A stretch of DNA of 13,961 nucleotides from CAYSLC01 sp964431545 (lineage in GTDB: Bacteria; Desulfobacterota; Desulfobacteria; Desulfobacterales; JAABSP01), in NCBI GenBank assembly GCA_964431545.1, contig CAYSLC010000144.1, positions 1-13,961 on the forward strand. Reading direction: 5' to 3'. Below, in pieces: positions 1 through 6,825 of this stretch. The notes beneath the pieces were generated by a model. That model worked only from the letters and a program-made list of their open reading frames with translations. It did no database searches and was not told the origin of the DNA. The first letter of the stretch is position 1. The number at the start of each line of letters is the position of its first letter. Position numbers and translations under genes: made by a program.

Positions 1-41
1 ACTGAGGCTTCCGCGCCATACTGGATCCGACGCAATAGGCG

Positions 42-115
42 TGTTTGGAGTTCCGCTTTCAAGCGGAATCGGCGCCGAGACGGCCCCGGCCCGCCTGAAG
101 GCGGAACTCCAAACA
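42..115. repeat. REPIN-like inverted repeat element
   Basis: Two perfect 15-bp arms (TGTTTGGAGTTCCGC at 42-56 and its reverse complement at 101-115) enclose the element. Counting inward, 23 of 25 positions stay complementary. Each arm is also part of its own small hairpin: TTCCGCTT/AAGCGGAA at 51-58 and 61-68, and CCGCC/GGCGG at 91-95 and 100-104 with a TGAA loop. Two inverted hairpin-forming units around a short GC-rich spacer (with GGCGCC at 71-76) is the architecture of a REPIN, a dispersed non-autonomous repeat mobilised in trans by REP-associated transposases. It lies 50 bp past the stop of the corrinoid gene. No T-tract follows on either strand, so it is not a classical terminator, although the structure could protect the mRNA 3' end. 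Whether it is repeated elsewhere cannot be seen here. Confidence 0.6.
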
Positions 116-165
116 GTTGAGAAGAGGGGTGACATCCATTGGATGCGATCGCCCCCCATGGAGGA

Positions 166-804
166 TCAGTTGTTGTTCACCAACCGCTTGGACAACTTCA
201 CGGCCGCGCCCGCGTCGGCTGCGTAGCCGTCGGCGCCGATCTCCTCGGCGAATGTCTTTGTGACCGGCGCGCCCCCCACGATGATCTTCGCCCCGGACCG
301 ACCCCCGTTCCGGTCGATGGTCTCGATGGTCCCTTTCATCATCGGCATGGTGGTGGTCAGCAGGGCGGAGATGGCGATGATTTTCGGTTTATGCTCTTGG
401 ATGCTCTCCACGAACTTCTCCGGCGCCACGTCGATGCCGATGTTGATCACCTCGAATCCGCCGCTCTCCAGCATCATGGCCACCAGGTTCTTCCCGATGT
501 CGTGGAGGTCCCCCTTGACCGTCCCGATCACCACCTTGCCCGCCGTATCGCTCCCGTCCACGGACAGATGCGGCTTCAATACCCCCAAAGCCGTCCCCAT
601 GGCCCTGGCGCACTTGAGGACCTCCGGGATGAACATATCGCCCGATTCCATCTTGTCGCCGATGACATCCATGGCCGCGATCAGCCCGTCGTTCAGAATC
701 GCTTTGGCCGGCAGCCCCTCATCGATCCCTGAACGGACCAGCTCCATGAGACGGTCGGTCTCGATGGCGATGAGGGCCTCCTTGATCTCGTTGATCTCCG
801 TCAT
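166..804 (-). CDS. Corrinoid (B12-binding) methyltransferase protein, MttC/MtbC/MtaC type
   Basis: A 212-residue cytosolic protein that carries a methyl group on cobalt between a substrate methyltransferase and a second methyltransferase. The N-terminal half (about 1-85) is the helical cap domain, with the GDMFIPEVL segment at 55-63. The C-terminal half is the Rossmann-like cobalamin-binding domain. The signature DLHDIG sits at 99-104, and His101 is the expected lower axial cobalt ligand. The SALLTTT segment at 146-152 and VGGAPV at 176-181 complete the usual B12 pocket. Length and order match MtaC/MtbC/MttC proteins. I chose the ATG at 804 because a GGGGAGGAG ribosome-binding site lies just upstream and residue 1 matches family N-termini; the reading frame stays open to 1041, but that extension is low-complexity. 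It follows the AOR gene after 205 bp and is the natural partner of the MttB-family enzyme at 6826-8247, although five genes' distance from it is unusual. The exact partner is inferred. Confidence 0.93.
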   Translation of the reverse strand: MTEINEIKEALIAIETDRLMELVRSGIDEGLPAKAILNDGLIAAMDVIGDKMESGDMFIPEVLKCARAMGTALGVLKPHLSVDGSDTAGKVVIGTVKGDLHDIGKNLVAMMLESGGFEVINIGIDVAPEKFVESIQEHKPKIIAISALLTTTMPMMKGTIETIDRNGGRSGAKIIVGGAPVTKTFAEEIGADGYAADAGAAVKLSKRLVNNN

Positions 805-1009
805 TACGCTCTCCTCCCCTTCGAATCTCCTTCTTTTTGTACGTGAACGGAAAACCCCGGACCTTACGGGGCCGATCAATCCGTCGTTTTCGTGATTTTG
901 AGCCCGATGAGGGCGGATACGCGCCGGCCGCCGGGCCTCGACCCGGTCTCCCATCCGCCCCCAGTCTTCGGCGGGGGCGGGAAAGGATCGCCGGCGTCCC
1001 CCCTCCAGT
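805..1009 (-). other. Structured spacer between the AOR and corrinoid genes
   Basis: This 205-bp gap is the largest within the catabolic run. It holds nested complementary segments: GGGCGGAT at 911-918 pairs with ATCCGCCC at 953-960, and inside that loop CCGGG at 931-935 pairs with CCCGG at 942-946. Closer to the corrinoid gene, CCCCG/CGGGG at 855-859 and 867-871 forms a 5-bp stem with a 7-nt loop, followed on the minus strand by TTTT. This could be a weak terminator or attenuator that lowers readthrough, or an RNA-processing site. I see no convincing -35/-10 pair and no B12-box, so a cobalamin riboswitch is not supported. Confidence 0.4.
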
Positions 1010-2908
1010 TCAAAGGGCCATGGCGTCGGCCACGTCCCCAAGCCCGACCCGCTCCAAGGTCGTCCGGGTGGGGATGCCGTTTTCGTCCCATCCCCGTGCC
1101 TTGTAGTAGGCGTCGAGGAGGAATTCGATATCCGCCATGGGGATGCAATGCCCCTCGTTGGGGCCGGTCTCGATGGGGTCGTCCGTGAGCCGTTTCGGGG
1201 GATGGTCCCAGGCCCGGCCGAACCCCTCGATCTCCCTGGCGTTGAAGGCCCGGGTCAGGTGCCAGATCCGCTCGGAGACGCCGAGCAGCTCCTTCCAGGT
1301 CAGCTTCTTCCCGGTGATGTAATAATAGAGATCGGCGTAGTGTTCCCCCTCGAACCCCAGCTCCATGAGCTGCAAGCGACAGGTGCCCAGGGCGTCGAAT
1401 ATGGGCCGCTCGTGCTGGGAGTGGATGACGTACTCGGCGCACTTCTCCGAGACAAGGCCCTTGGGCTGCTTCTCCTTGTCCCCCCCCGCCACGATCAGGT
1501 CGTGGACGCTGGTGAAGGAGCCGGCCATGTCGTGGCCCAGGACCCAGGCCCGGCCGTGGTGGGCCCCGATGTCGGAGGTGAGATAGGCGAGCATCATGGA
1601 CGGGGCGTTGCGGCACTCGTATCCGGTCCACTCCAGCCCCTTGACGTGGATGGCGAAGTCCCCGGACCCGCCGCCGAGCCGCTCCGAGGCGACCTTGACC
1701 CCCTCGGCCAGCAGGTCCCCGATGCCCTCCCGATGGGCGATCTTCTCCAATAGGTAGATCAGGGAGTCGAGGTCGGAGAACCGGATTTCTCTGCCGATCT
1801 GGGCCTCGGTGAGGAGCCCCCGCTCATAACACTCGATGGCCCATCCGGCCACCACCCCGGCGGAGATGGTATCGATGCCCAGCTCGTCGCAGACCCAGTT
1901 GGCATATGCCACCTCCTCGATGGCGGTCAGCACGCAGTTGCCCCCGAACAGGGAGATGGTCTCGAACTCGGGTCCCTCCACGTGGGCCTGGCCCAGGGTC
2001 GTCTTGGCGTGGCCGTATTTGCCGCAGGGCGTGGGGCAGAGGGAACACCCCTTGTCGGTGATCTTGAGCCGGTCCAGGATCGCCCTGCCGTTGATCGCCT
2101 TGTAATGGTCCGCGTAAGAAGTCCGGAAGTTGCGGGTGGGGAAGACGCCCACCTCGTTGGCCCAGTTGGTCAGGCCGGCGGTCCCCTCCGGGGTCCACCC
2201 CTTGAACCCCGGCTTCTCCCGGACCTTCCGAAAGGCCTCCTTGCCCTTGGCATAGGCCCCCTCCACGTCGAAGACCGGAAGGCTCCCGGTCCCCTTCACC
2301 GCGATGGCCTTGATGTTCTTGGCGCCGAGGACGAGACCGATGCCGGTCCGGCCCGCCTGGCGGCCGAAATCGTGGGAGATGCAGGCGTATCGCACCTTCC
2401 GCTCGCCGGCGGGGCCGATGGCGAGGATCTGGAAATCCTCCCCCAGGTCCTCCTTGAGCATCTTCTCGGCGGTCAGGGACCCCTTGCCCCAGTACGTCTC
2501 CGCCGCACGGATCTCCACCTGTCCGTCCTCGATGAAGAGGTAGCTTGGCCGATTGGCCTTCCCCGTCAGCACCAGGACGTCGTACCCCGCGTATTTGAGG
2601 GCCGGCCCGAAATGGCCGCCCATGTTGCTGTCGGCGTATCCCCCCGTGGCCGGGGATTTCGTCCCGAAGTGGGTCTTGCCGCTCGCCGGCAGGAAATGGC
2701 CGGTGAGGGGGCCGACCGCGGCGATGAAGAGGTTCTCGTCGCCCTCCGGGGCGGTCCCCGGCGGGATCTCGTCGAACAAGATTCTGGCCACGAATCCCCG
2801 ACCACCCAAATAGGTTTCGGCCATGTCCGGGGGGAGCGGATCCTTTTGAACCCGGGAACGGCTCAGATCGATTCTCAAGATGGTACCGGCGTATCCGTAC
2901 AAAGGCAT
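1010..2908 (-). CDS. aor: Aldehyde:ferredoxin oxidoreductase family protein (tungsten/molybdenum pterin enzyme)
   Basis: A 632-residue cytosolic enzyme that oxidises an aldehyde to the carboxylic acid and passes two electrons to ferredoxin. The N-terminal pterin-binding domain is clear: YLGGRGF at 33-39, KSPATGG at 84-90, SNMGGHFG at 94-101 and GRTGIG at 186-191. The [4Fe-4S] ligands are Cys288, Cys291 and Cys295 (CSLCPTPC) plus Cys510 (ALGTC). The first three fall at the same residue numbers as in the Pyrococcus furiosus AOR structure. GAHHGRAW at 448-455 supplies the conserved histidine region near the metal, and DELGIDTIS at 341-349 is a typical family segment. Start: the ATG at 2908 has AGGAGAG upstream and the family N-terminus MPLYGYAGTILRIDL; the frame is open to 3547 but overlaps the ferredoxin gene. 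The ferredoxin gene ends 20 bp upstream, so the two are surely co-transcribed. The substrate is not readable from sequence; formaldehyde is an attractive candidate in this context. Confidence 0.95.
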   Translation of the reverse strand: MPLYGYAGTILRIDLSRSRVQKDPLPPDMAETYLGGRGFVARILFDEIPPGTAPEGDENLFIAAVGPLTGHFLPASGKTHFGTKSPATGGYADSNMGGHFGPALKYAGYDVLVLTGKANRPSYLFIEDGQVEIRAAETYWGKGSLTAEKMLKEDLGEDFQILAIGPAGERKVRYACISHDFGRQAGRTGIGLVLGAKNIKAIAVKGTGSLPVFDVEGAYAKGKEAFRKVREKPGFKGWTPEGTAGLTNWANEVGVFPTRNFRTSYADHYKAINGRAILDRLKITDKGCSLCPTPCGKYGHAKTTLGQAHVEGPEFETISLFGGNCVLTAIEEVAYANWVCDELGIDTISAGVVAGWAIECYERGLLTEAQIGREIRFSDLDSLIYLLEKIAHREGIGDLLAEGVKVASERLGGGSGDFAIHVKGLEWTGYECRNAPSMMLAYLTSDIGAHHGRAWVLGHDMAGSFTSVHDLIVAGGDKEKQPKGLVSEKCAEYVIHSQHERPIFDALGTCRLQLMELGFEGEHYADLYYYITGKKLTWKELLGVSERIWHLTRAFNAREIEGFGRAWDHPPKRLTDDPIETGPNEGHCIPMADIEFLLDAYYKARGWDENGIPTRTTLERVGLGDVADAMAL

Positions 2909-2928
2909 CGCTTCTCTCCTGGATCGGC

Positions 2929-3312
2929 TTACACGATTTCGAGGGCGTCCCGGGGACAGACCTCCACACAGGCGCCGCACAGGTTGCATTTCATGGGCAG
3001 CCCCCGGACCGGGTGCTCGACGATGACGCCGTAGGGGCACTCGTCCACGCACAACATGCAGCTCGTGCACATCTGTTCGTCGATCCGGTGGACCCCGTCG
3101 TCGTCGGCCCGGATCGCCTCCTCCGGGCAGATCTCGGCGCAGGCCCCGCACTGGTCGCAGAGATGGATCCGGTAGTCCCCGGGCGCGGGGAACCGGCCCT
3201 CGATGCGCAGCACGGCCCGCTGGGGGTTCACCTCCCGATGGTTCTCCAGGGCGCAGGCAAGTAGGCAGGTGCAACAGCCCGAACAGTTTTCGTGGATCGC
3301 TCTCAATCTCAT
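2929..3312 (-). CDS. Ferredoxin-like protein with four [4Fe-4S] motifs (AOR electron-transfer partner)
   Basis: A 127-residue cytosolic iron-sulfur protein. Four complete CxxCxxCxxxC motifs are visible: Cys10-13-16-20, Cys52-55-58-62, Cys82-85-88-92 and Cys109-112-115-119, the last three followed by Pro as in bacterial ferredoxins. Cys14 is an extra cysteine within the first motif. The length and four-cluster layout resemble the polyferredoxin subunits that accompany AOR enzymes and HycB/DmsB-type subunits. It has no Tat or Sec signal, consistent with a cytoplasmic partner for AOR. It starts 15 bp after the 132-residue gene's stop and ends 20 bp before AOR. The ATG at 3312 has a GAAGGGAG-type ribosome-binding site. 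Its role is electron transfer from AOR to an unidentified acceptor, possibly a quinone-linked complex or an NAD-reducing flavoprotein encoded elsewhere. Confidence 0.92.
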   Translation of the reverse strand: MRLRAIHENCSGCCTCLLACALENHREVNPQRAVLRIEGRFPAPGDYRIHLCDQCGACAEICPEEAIRADDDGVHRIDEQMCTSCMLCVDECPYGVIVEHPVRGLPMKCNLCGACVEVCPRDALEIV

Positions 3313-3327
3313 GGACGGGGGCTCCCT

Positions 3328-3726
3328 TCAGGTGGAGAAGGACTCCTTGACGACCTCGTAGACGCCGGGCCGGATCTTGCGGATCCGGCCCTTCTTCTCG
3401 AAACGGTTGAGGGTGTTGTTGATGACGTTTCTCCCCTGGATGGTCATGGCCGAGGCGATGCCCCGCTTCTGGGCCAGGTCGTTCTGGATGTCCATGATGG
3501 TCAGTTCGTCGTAATCGTCCAGGAAGCGGTCGATCTCCTTTGTCCATTGGATGTGGTGCTTGGCGGCCTTGGCGGCGCCCTTGCCGTTTTTGGCGGGCGT
3601 CTTGATCCCGTTTTTCCTTCCGGACGCGATGGCGGCCAGGGCGATCTCGATGAGGCGAAGCTGTTCCTGGTGAAACCGTTTCTGTTCCTTGAGGAGCGTC
3701 TCGATCTCCGGAGAGTTGAAATCCAT
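3328..3726 (-). CDS. Hypothetical protein, basic linker plus probable winged-helix C-terminus
   Basis: I do not recognise this 132-residue protein. Residues 1-35 form a Glu/Gln/Leu-rich amphipathic helix that could be a short coiled coil. Residues 37-56 are a Lys/Ala/Gly-rich basic linker. Residues 60-127 look like a small helix-turn-helix fold: helices around 62-71, 76-88 and 97-112, then a basic stretch (KKGRIRKIRP, 111-120) leading to GVYEV, as in the beta-wing of winged-helix proteins. A nucleic-acid-binding or regulatory role is therefore plausible but only inferred. It sits 35 bp after putA and 15 bp before the ferredoxin gene, so it belongs to the operon. An AAAGGGGAA ribosome-binding site supports the ATG at 3726. 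No signal peptide, membrane segment or catalytic motif is visible. Confidence 0.75.
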   Translation of the reverse strand: MDFNSPEIETLLKEQKRFHQEQLRLIEIALAAIASGRKNGIKTPAKNGKGAAKAAKHHIQWTKEIDRFLDDYDELTIMDIQNDLAQKRGIASAMTIQGRNVINNTLNRFEKKGRIRKIRPGVYEVVKESFST

Positions 3727-3761
3727 TGGTTCCCCTTTTCTTCCCGTCCCCGGGCGGATGC

Positions 3762-6700
3762 TTATGCCGGGGACGTCTCTTCCTTCATGGGCGCGAACCC
3801 GCTTCTGAAGGTGTTTTCCACGATGGTGCGGGTGAACATGAACTGGGGGAGGTACTCTTGTCCCATGGCCTTGGACCCGACGCCGGACATCCCGAAGCCG
3901 CCGAAGGGGTGGCGCTTCACCATGGCGCCGGTGGTCCCCCGGTTGATGTAGAGGCTCCCCACCATGAACTCGTTGCAGGCCCGTTCGATGTTGGCCGGGC
4001 TCCTGGAGAAGAGGCCGCCCACCAGGGCGTACGGGGTTCCGTTGGCCATCCCCAGGGCCTCCTGGAAATCGGCAGCCTTGAAGACGCAGACCACGGGACC
4101 GAAGATCTCCTCCCGGGCCAGGCGGCTGTCCGTCGGGAGATCGGTGAAGACCGCCGGCCGTACGAAATGGCCGGGGCCCTCCCCTTCGGCCCCCCGGGTC
4201 AGCACCACCCCCTCGGCCTCCCCCATCCGGATGTACGCCTCGATCTTCTCCTTGGCCGCCGCGTCGATGACGGCGCCGATGTCGGCCCGGGAGTCCTCGG
4301 CCGGGCCGTACATCAGGGTCTCCACCGCGTCCTTGAACTTGGCCAGGAACTTGTCATAGTTCTCCGCAAGGACGATCAGCCTGGAAGCGGCGGAGCACTT
4401 CTGGCCCATGTACCCGAAGGCCGACTGGACCACCGGCCAGACCGCCGCGTCGATATCGGCGTCGCTGTCGATGATGATGGCGTTCTTCCCGCCCATCTCG
4501 GCGATGACGCTCTTCACCTGCACGGCCCCTTCGGGGGTCCGCCCCGATGTTTCGATGATGCCGAGGCCGACGTCCTTGCTCCCGGTGAAGACGGTGAAGG
4601 CCACGTCCCGGTGGGTCACCAGGGCGTCCCCGATCTCGGCCCCCGGGCCGGGGACGAAGTTGAGCACGCCGGCCGGCAGGCCGGCCCCGGTGAAGAGTTC
4701 AACCATTGCCTGGCCGATGGCCGGGGTCTGGGAGGCCGGCTTGTAGACCACGGTGTTGCCCGTGACCAGGGCCCCCGAGGCCATGCCGACGGAGATGGGC
4801 AGGGCGAAGTTCCAGGGGGCGATCACCGCGCCGACGCCCCGGGGCACATAGGTCAGACGGCTCGATTCCCCGGGAAGCTCCGACGCCGTCCGGGGCTTGG
4901 CCAGGCGGATCATCTCCCGGCCGTAAAATTCCAGAAAATCGATGGTTTCGCAGACGTCGGCCTGGGCCTCGTTCCAGTTCTTCCCCGCTTCATGGACGAG
5001 CAGGGCCGCCAGGTCGTGGCGCCCGGTCCGAACCCGATCGGCCGCCTGAAAGAGGTACCCCGCCCGGTCCTCGGCGGGGATGGCCGCCCACCCCGGGAAG
5101 GCCGCTTTCGCGGCGGCCACCGCCTTTTCCACCGTTTCGGGGCTCGCGCAAGCGACCTCGGCCACCACCCGGTCGGGCTGGTTGGGGTCGGTGGAGAGGA
5201 CCTGCTTGCCGCCCGCCGCGGCGGCTCCGTCCACCCCGGGCGCCACCCGGCGCGGAAAGGACTTCCTGGCGTTGTCCAGGGCCACGGCAAAGGCGGCGTG
5301 GGTGGGCAGATCCCATTCCACGGGCGGCTCGTTGGCAAAGGGACCCTTGTCGCCGTATTCCGACGGGGCTGTCGCCGCCGTTTCGGATCCTTGGTCCTCC
5401 CCGGCCAGGAGGGCCGGGTTCTTCAACATCTCCTCCCGGGCCGCGCCCTCGGCGAAGCTCTGCCGCAGAAAGGATTCGCTGGAGGTGTTCTCCAAAAGCC
5501 GCCGCACCAGATAGGCCATGCCGGGGACGATCTCCCCCACCGGCGAATAGAGGCGCAGCCGCAGGTTGTGCTTCTTCCACGCCGCCCGGAGGTTCTCCGC
5601 CATGCCGTTGAGCATCTGGAACTCCAGCCGGTCCTCGGGGACCTTCAACGCCCTGGCGGTCTCGATGACGTAGGCGACGGTGCGGATGTTGTGGGAGGCG
5701 CATTTGAGCTGAATACGCTTGTGGTTCTCCAGCACCGCGCGGGCGCACCGCTCGTAGCTGGCGTCGGTGGCGTGGCGGTTGGTGAAGACCGGGATCGGGT
5801 AGTTGTAGAGGTTGGCCAGGACCACCTCCTCGTCCCAGAACGCCCCCTTGATCAGCCGCATGCCGAAGTCGCGGCCCCCTGTCTTGGCCCAGTCGATCAG
5901 CTCGGCCAGCAGGGGTTCGGCATCCTTCATGTAGGCCTGGTAGGCGATGCCCTTGTGGGGCCAGTCCCGGAACTCGGGCTCGTCGTTGATGCTCTTGAAC
6001 AGATCGAGGGTGAACCGCCGCGCCGGCAGGTGCTCCATGTCCATCAAGACATAGGCGTCGAGTTCCATGGCCTTCCGGTAGATGGGCCGCAGCCGCTCCT
6101 TGGCCCGGTCGATGGCGTAGTCCATGGCGCAGCTTTTGGGCAGATACTGGGAGTAGAGGCAGGAGGCCATCAGGGAGATGTTGACCTGGGGGGTGAACCC
6201 CCAGTCGAGGCCGCCCTTGACGCCGGTCCCCAGGGCGGGCCACTCCTTGACGATCTCGCTGTACCGCTCCATCAGATCGATCTGTTGCTCCAGGAACGCC
6301 TCCTCCTCCCGGGTGGAGGTCACCGCCTCCTTCAGGATCTTCACGGTCCAGGCGACGCCCTCCTTCTGGCGGCCCTTTTGCATCACCTTGGCCGCCTCGT
6401 CGATGGTCTCCCCGGTGATGAACTGCTTGCCCATGGACCCGATGTTCTTCCCGATCTGCTTGGCCGCCATCTTGGCGGCGAGGGAGTCGGGCTTCACCCT
6501 GGACAGGCCCCACCGCATGGACTTGGGAAAATCCTGGTCCGGCCGGCAGAAGTATTCCTGGATGTGGCGGGCCACCGATTCGGGCTTGGTCAGATAGGGG
6601 AACACATCCACGAAGCGGAACATCTCCTGTTTGAAGGCCTCGTTCTTCATGGAGAGGTCCATGACCTTGCCGGTCCAGTAATCCTTTTTGAACAGGGACG

Positions 6701-6773
6701 GCTTCGACTTTTCGGCGACCTCGTACAGCTTCATTCCGGTTTCCCGGATCTTTTCCTCCAGATTTGCGCTCAT
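3762..6773 (-). CDS. putA: Bifunctional proline dehydrogenase / L-glutamate gamma-semialdehyde dehydrogenase (PutA)
   Basis: A 1003-residue enzyme that oxidises proline to pyrroline-5-carboxylate with FAD, then oxidises glutamate semialdehyde to glutamate with NAD+. The proline dehydrogenase TIM barrel spans about 130-450: MRLIKGAFWDEE at 305-316, FTNRHATDASY at 330-340, ASHN at 359-362, EFQMLNGMAENLR at 384-396 and the substrate-carboxylate segment YLVRRLLEN at 421-429. A linker (about 455-515) leads to the aldehyde dehydrogenase domain: PWNFALP at 653-659, FTGSKDVG at 729-736, EMGGKN with Glu759, nucleophile Cys793 in GQKCSA, and EEIFGPVV at 888-895. The length equals the minimal PutA class, such as the roughly 1000-residue Geobacter and Bradyrhizobium enzymes. 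It lacks the N-terminal ribbon-helix-helix repressor domain of E. coli PutA, so regulation must come from another protein. It begins 52 bp after the MttB-family gene, with GAGAGGAG upstream of the ATG. A proline catabolic enzyme here points to a proline-derived substrate. Confidence 0.96.
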   Translation of the reverse strand: MSANLEEKIRETGMKLYEVAEKSKPSLFKKDYWTGKVMDLSMKNEAFKQEMFRFVDVFPYLTKPESVARHIQEYFCRPDQDFPKSMRWGLSRVKPDSLAAKMAAKQIGKNIGSMGKQFITGETIDEAAKVMQKGRQKEGVAWTVKILKEAVTSTREEEAFLEQQIDLMERYSEIVKEWPALGTGVKGGLDWGFTPQVNISLMASCLYSQYLPKSCAMDYAIDRAKERLRPIYRKAMELDAYVLMDMEHLPARRFTLDLFKSINDEPEFRDWPHKGIAYQAYMKDAEPLLAELIDWAKTGGRDFGMRLIKGAFWDEEVVLANLYNYPIPVFTNRHATDASYERCARAVLENHKRIQLKCASHNIRTVAYVIETARALKVPEDRLEFQMLNGMAENLRAAWKKHNLRLRLYSPVGEIVPGMAYLVRRLLENTSSESFLRQSFAEGAAREEMLKNPALLAGEDQGSETAATAPSEYGDKGPFANEPPVEWDLPTHAAFAVALDNARKSFPRRVAPGVDGAAAAGGKQVLSTDPNQPDRVVAEVACASPETVEKAVAAAKAAFPGWAAIPAEDRAGYLFQAADRVRTGRHDLAALLVHEAGKNWNEAQADVCETIDFLEFYGREMIRLAKPRTASELPGESSRLTYVPRGVGAVIAPWNFALPISVGMASGALVTGNTVVYKPASQTPAIGQAMVELFTGAGLPAGVLNFVPGPGAEIGDALVTHRDVAFTVFTGSKDVGLGIIETSGRTPEGAVQVKSVIAEMGGKNAIIIDSDADIDAAVWPVVQSAFGYMGQKCSAASRLIVLAENYDKFLAKFKDAVETLMYGPAEDSRADIGAVIDAAAKEKIEAYIRMGEAEGVVLTRGAEGEGPGHFVRPAVFTDLPTDSRLAREEIFGPVVCVFKAADFQEALGMANGTPYALVGGLFSRSPANIERACNEFMVGSLYINRGTTGAMVKRHPFGGFGMSGVGSKAMGQEYLPQFMFTRTIVENTFRSGFAPMKEETSPA

Positions 6774-6825
6774 GATGAAACGGCTCCTCTCACGGCATAT
6801 GGGATGATCGTCGGACCGCGGCGGA

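Noticed and set aside
42..115. Intrinsic terminator for the corrinoid gene
   Set aside because: The hairpin is long and double, and no T-tract follows on the minus strand. A repeat element fits better.
805..1009. Cobalamin riboswitch upstream of the corrinoid gene
   Set aside because: No B12-box and no extended riboswitch-like core; the space is also short for one.
805..1041. 79-residue extension of the corrinoid protein
   Set aside because: It overlaps the end of aor, is Arg/Pro-rich and unlike the family. A strong ribosome-binding site precedes the ATG at 804.
2909..3547. N-terminal extension of the AOR frame to 3547
   Set aside because: It overlaps the ferredoxin and the 132-residue gene in another frame and has no family similarity. 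The ATG at 2908 has a good ribosome-binding site.
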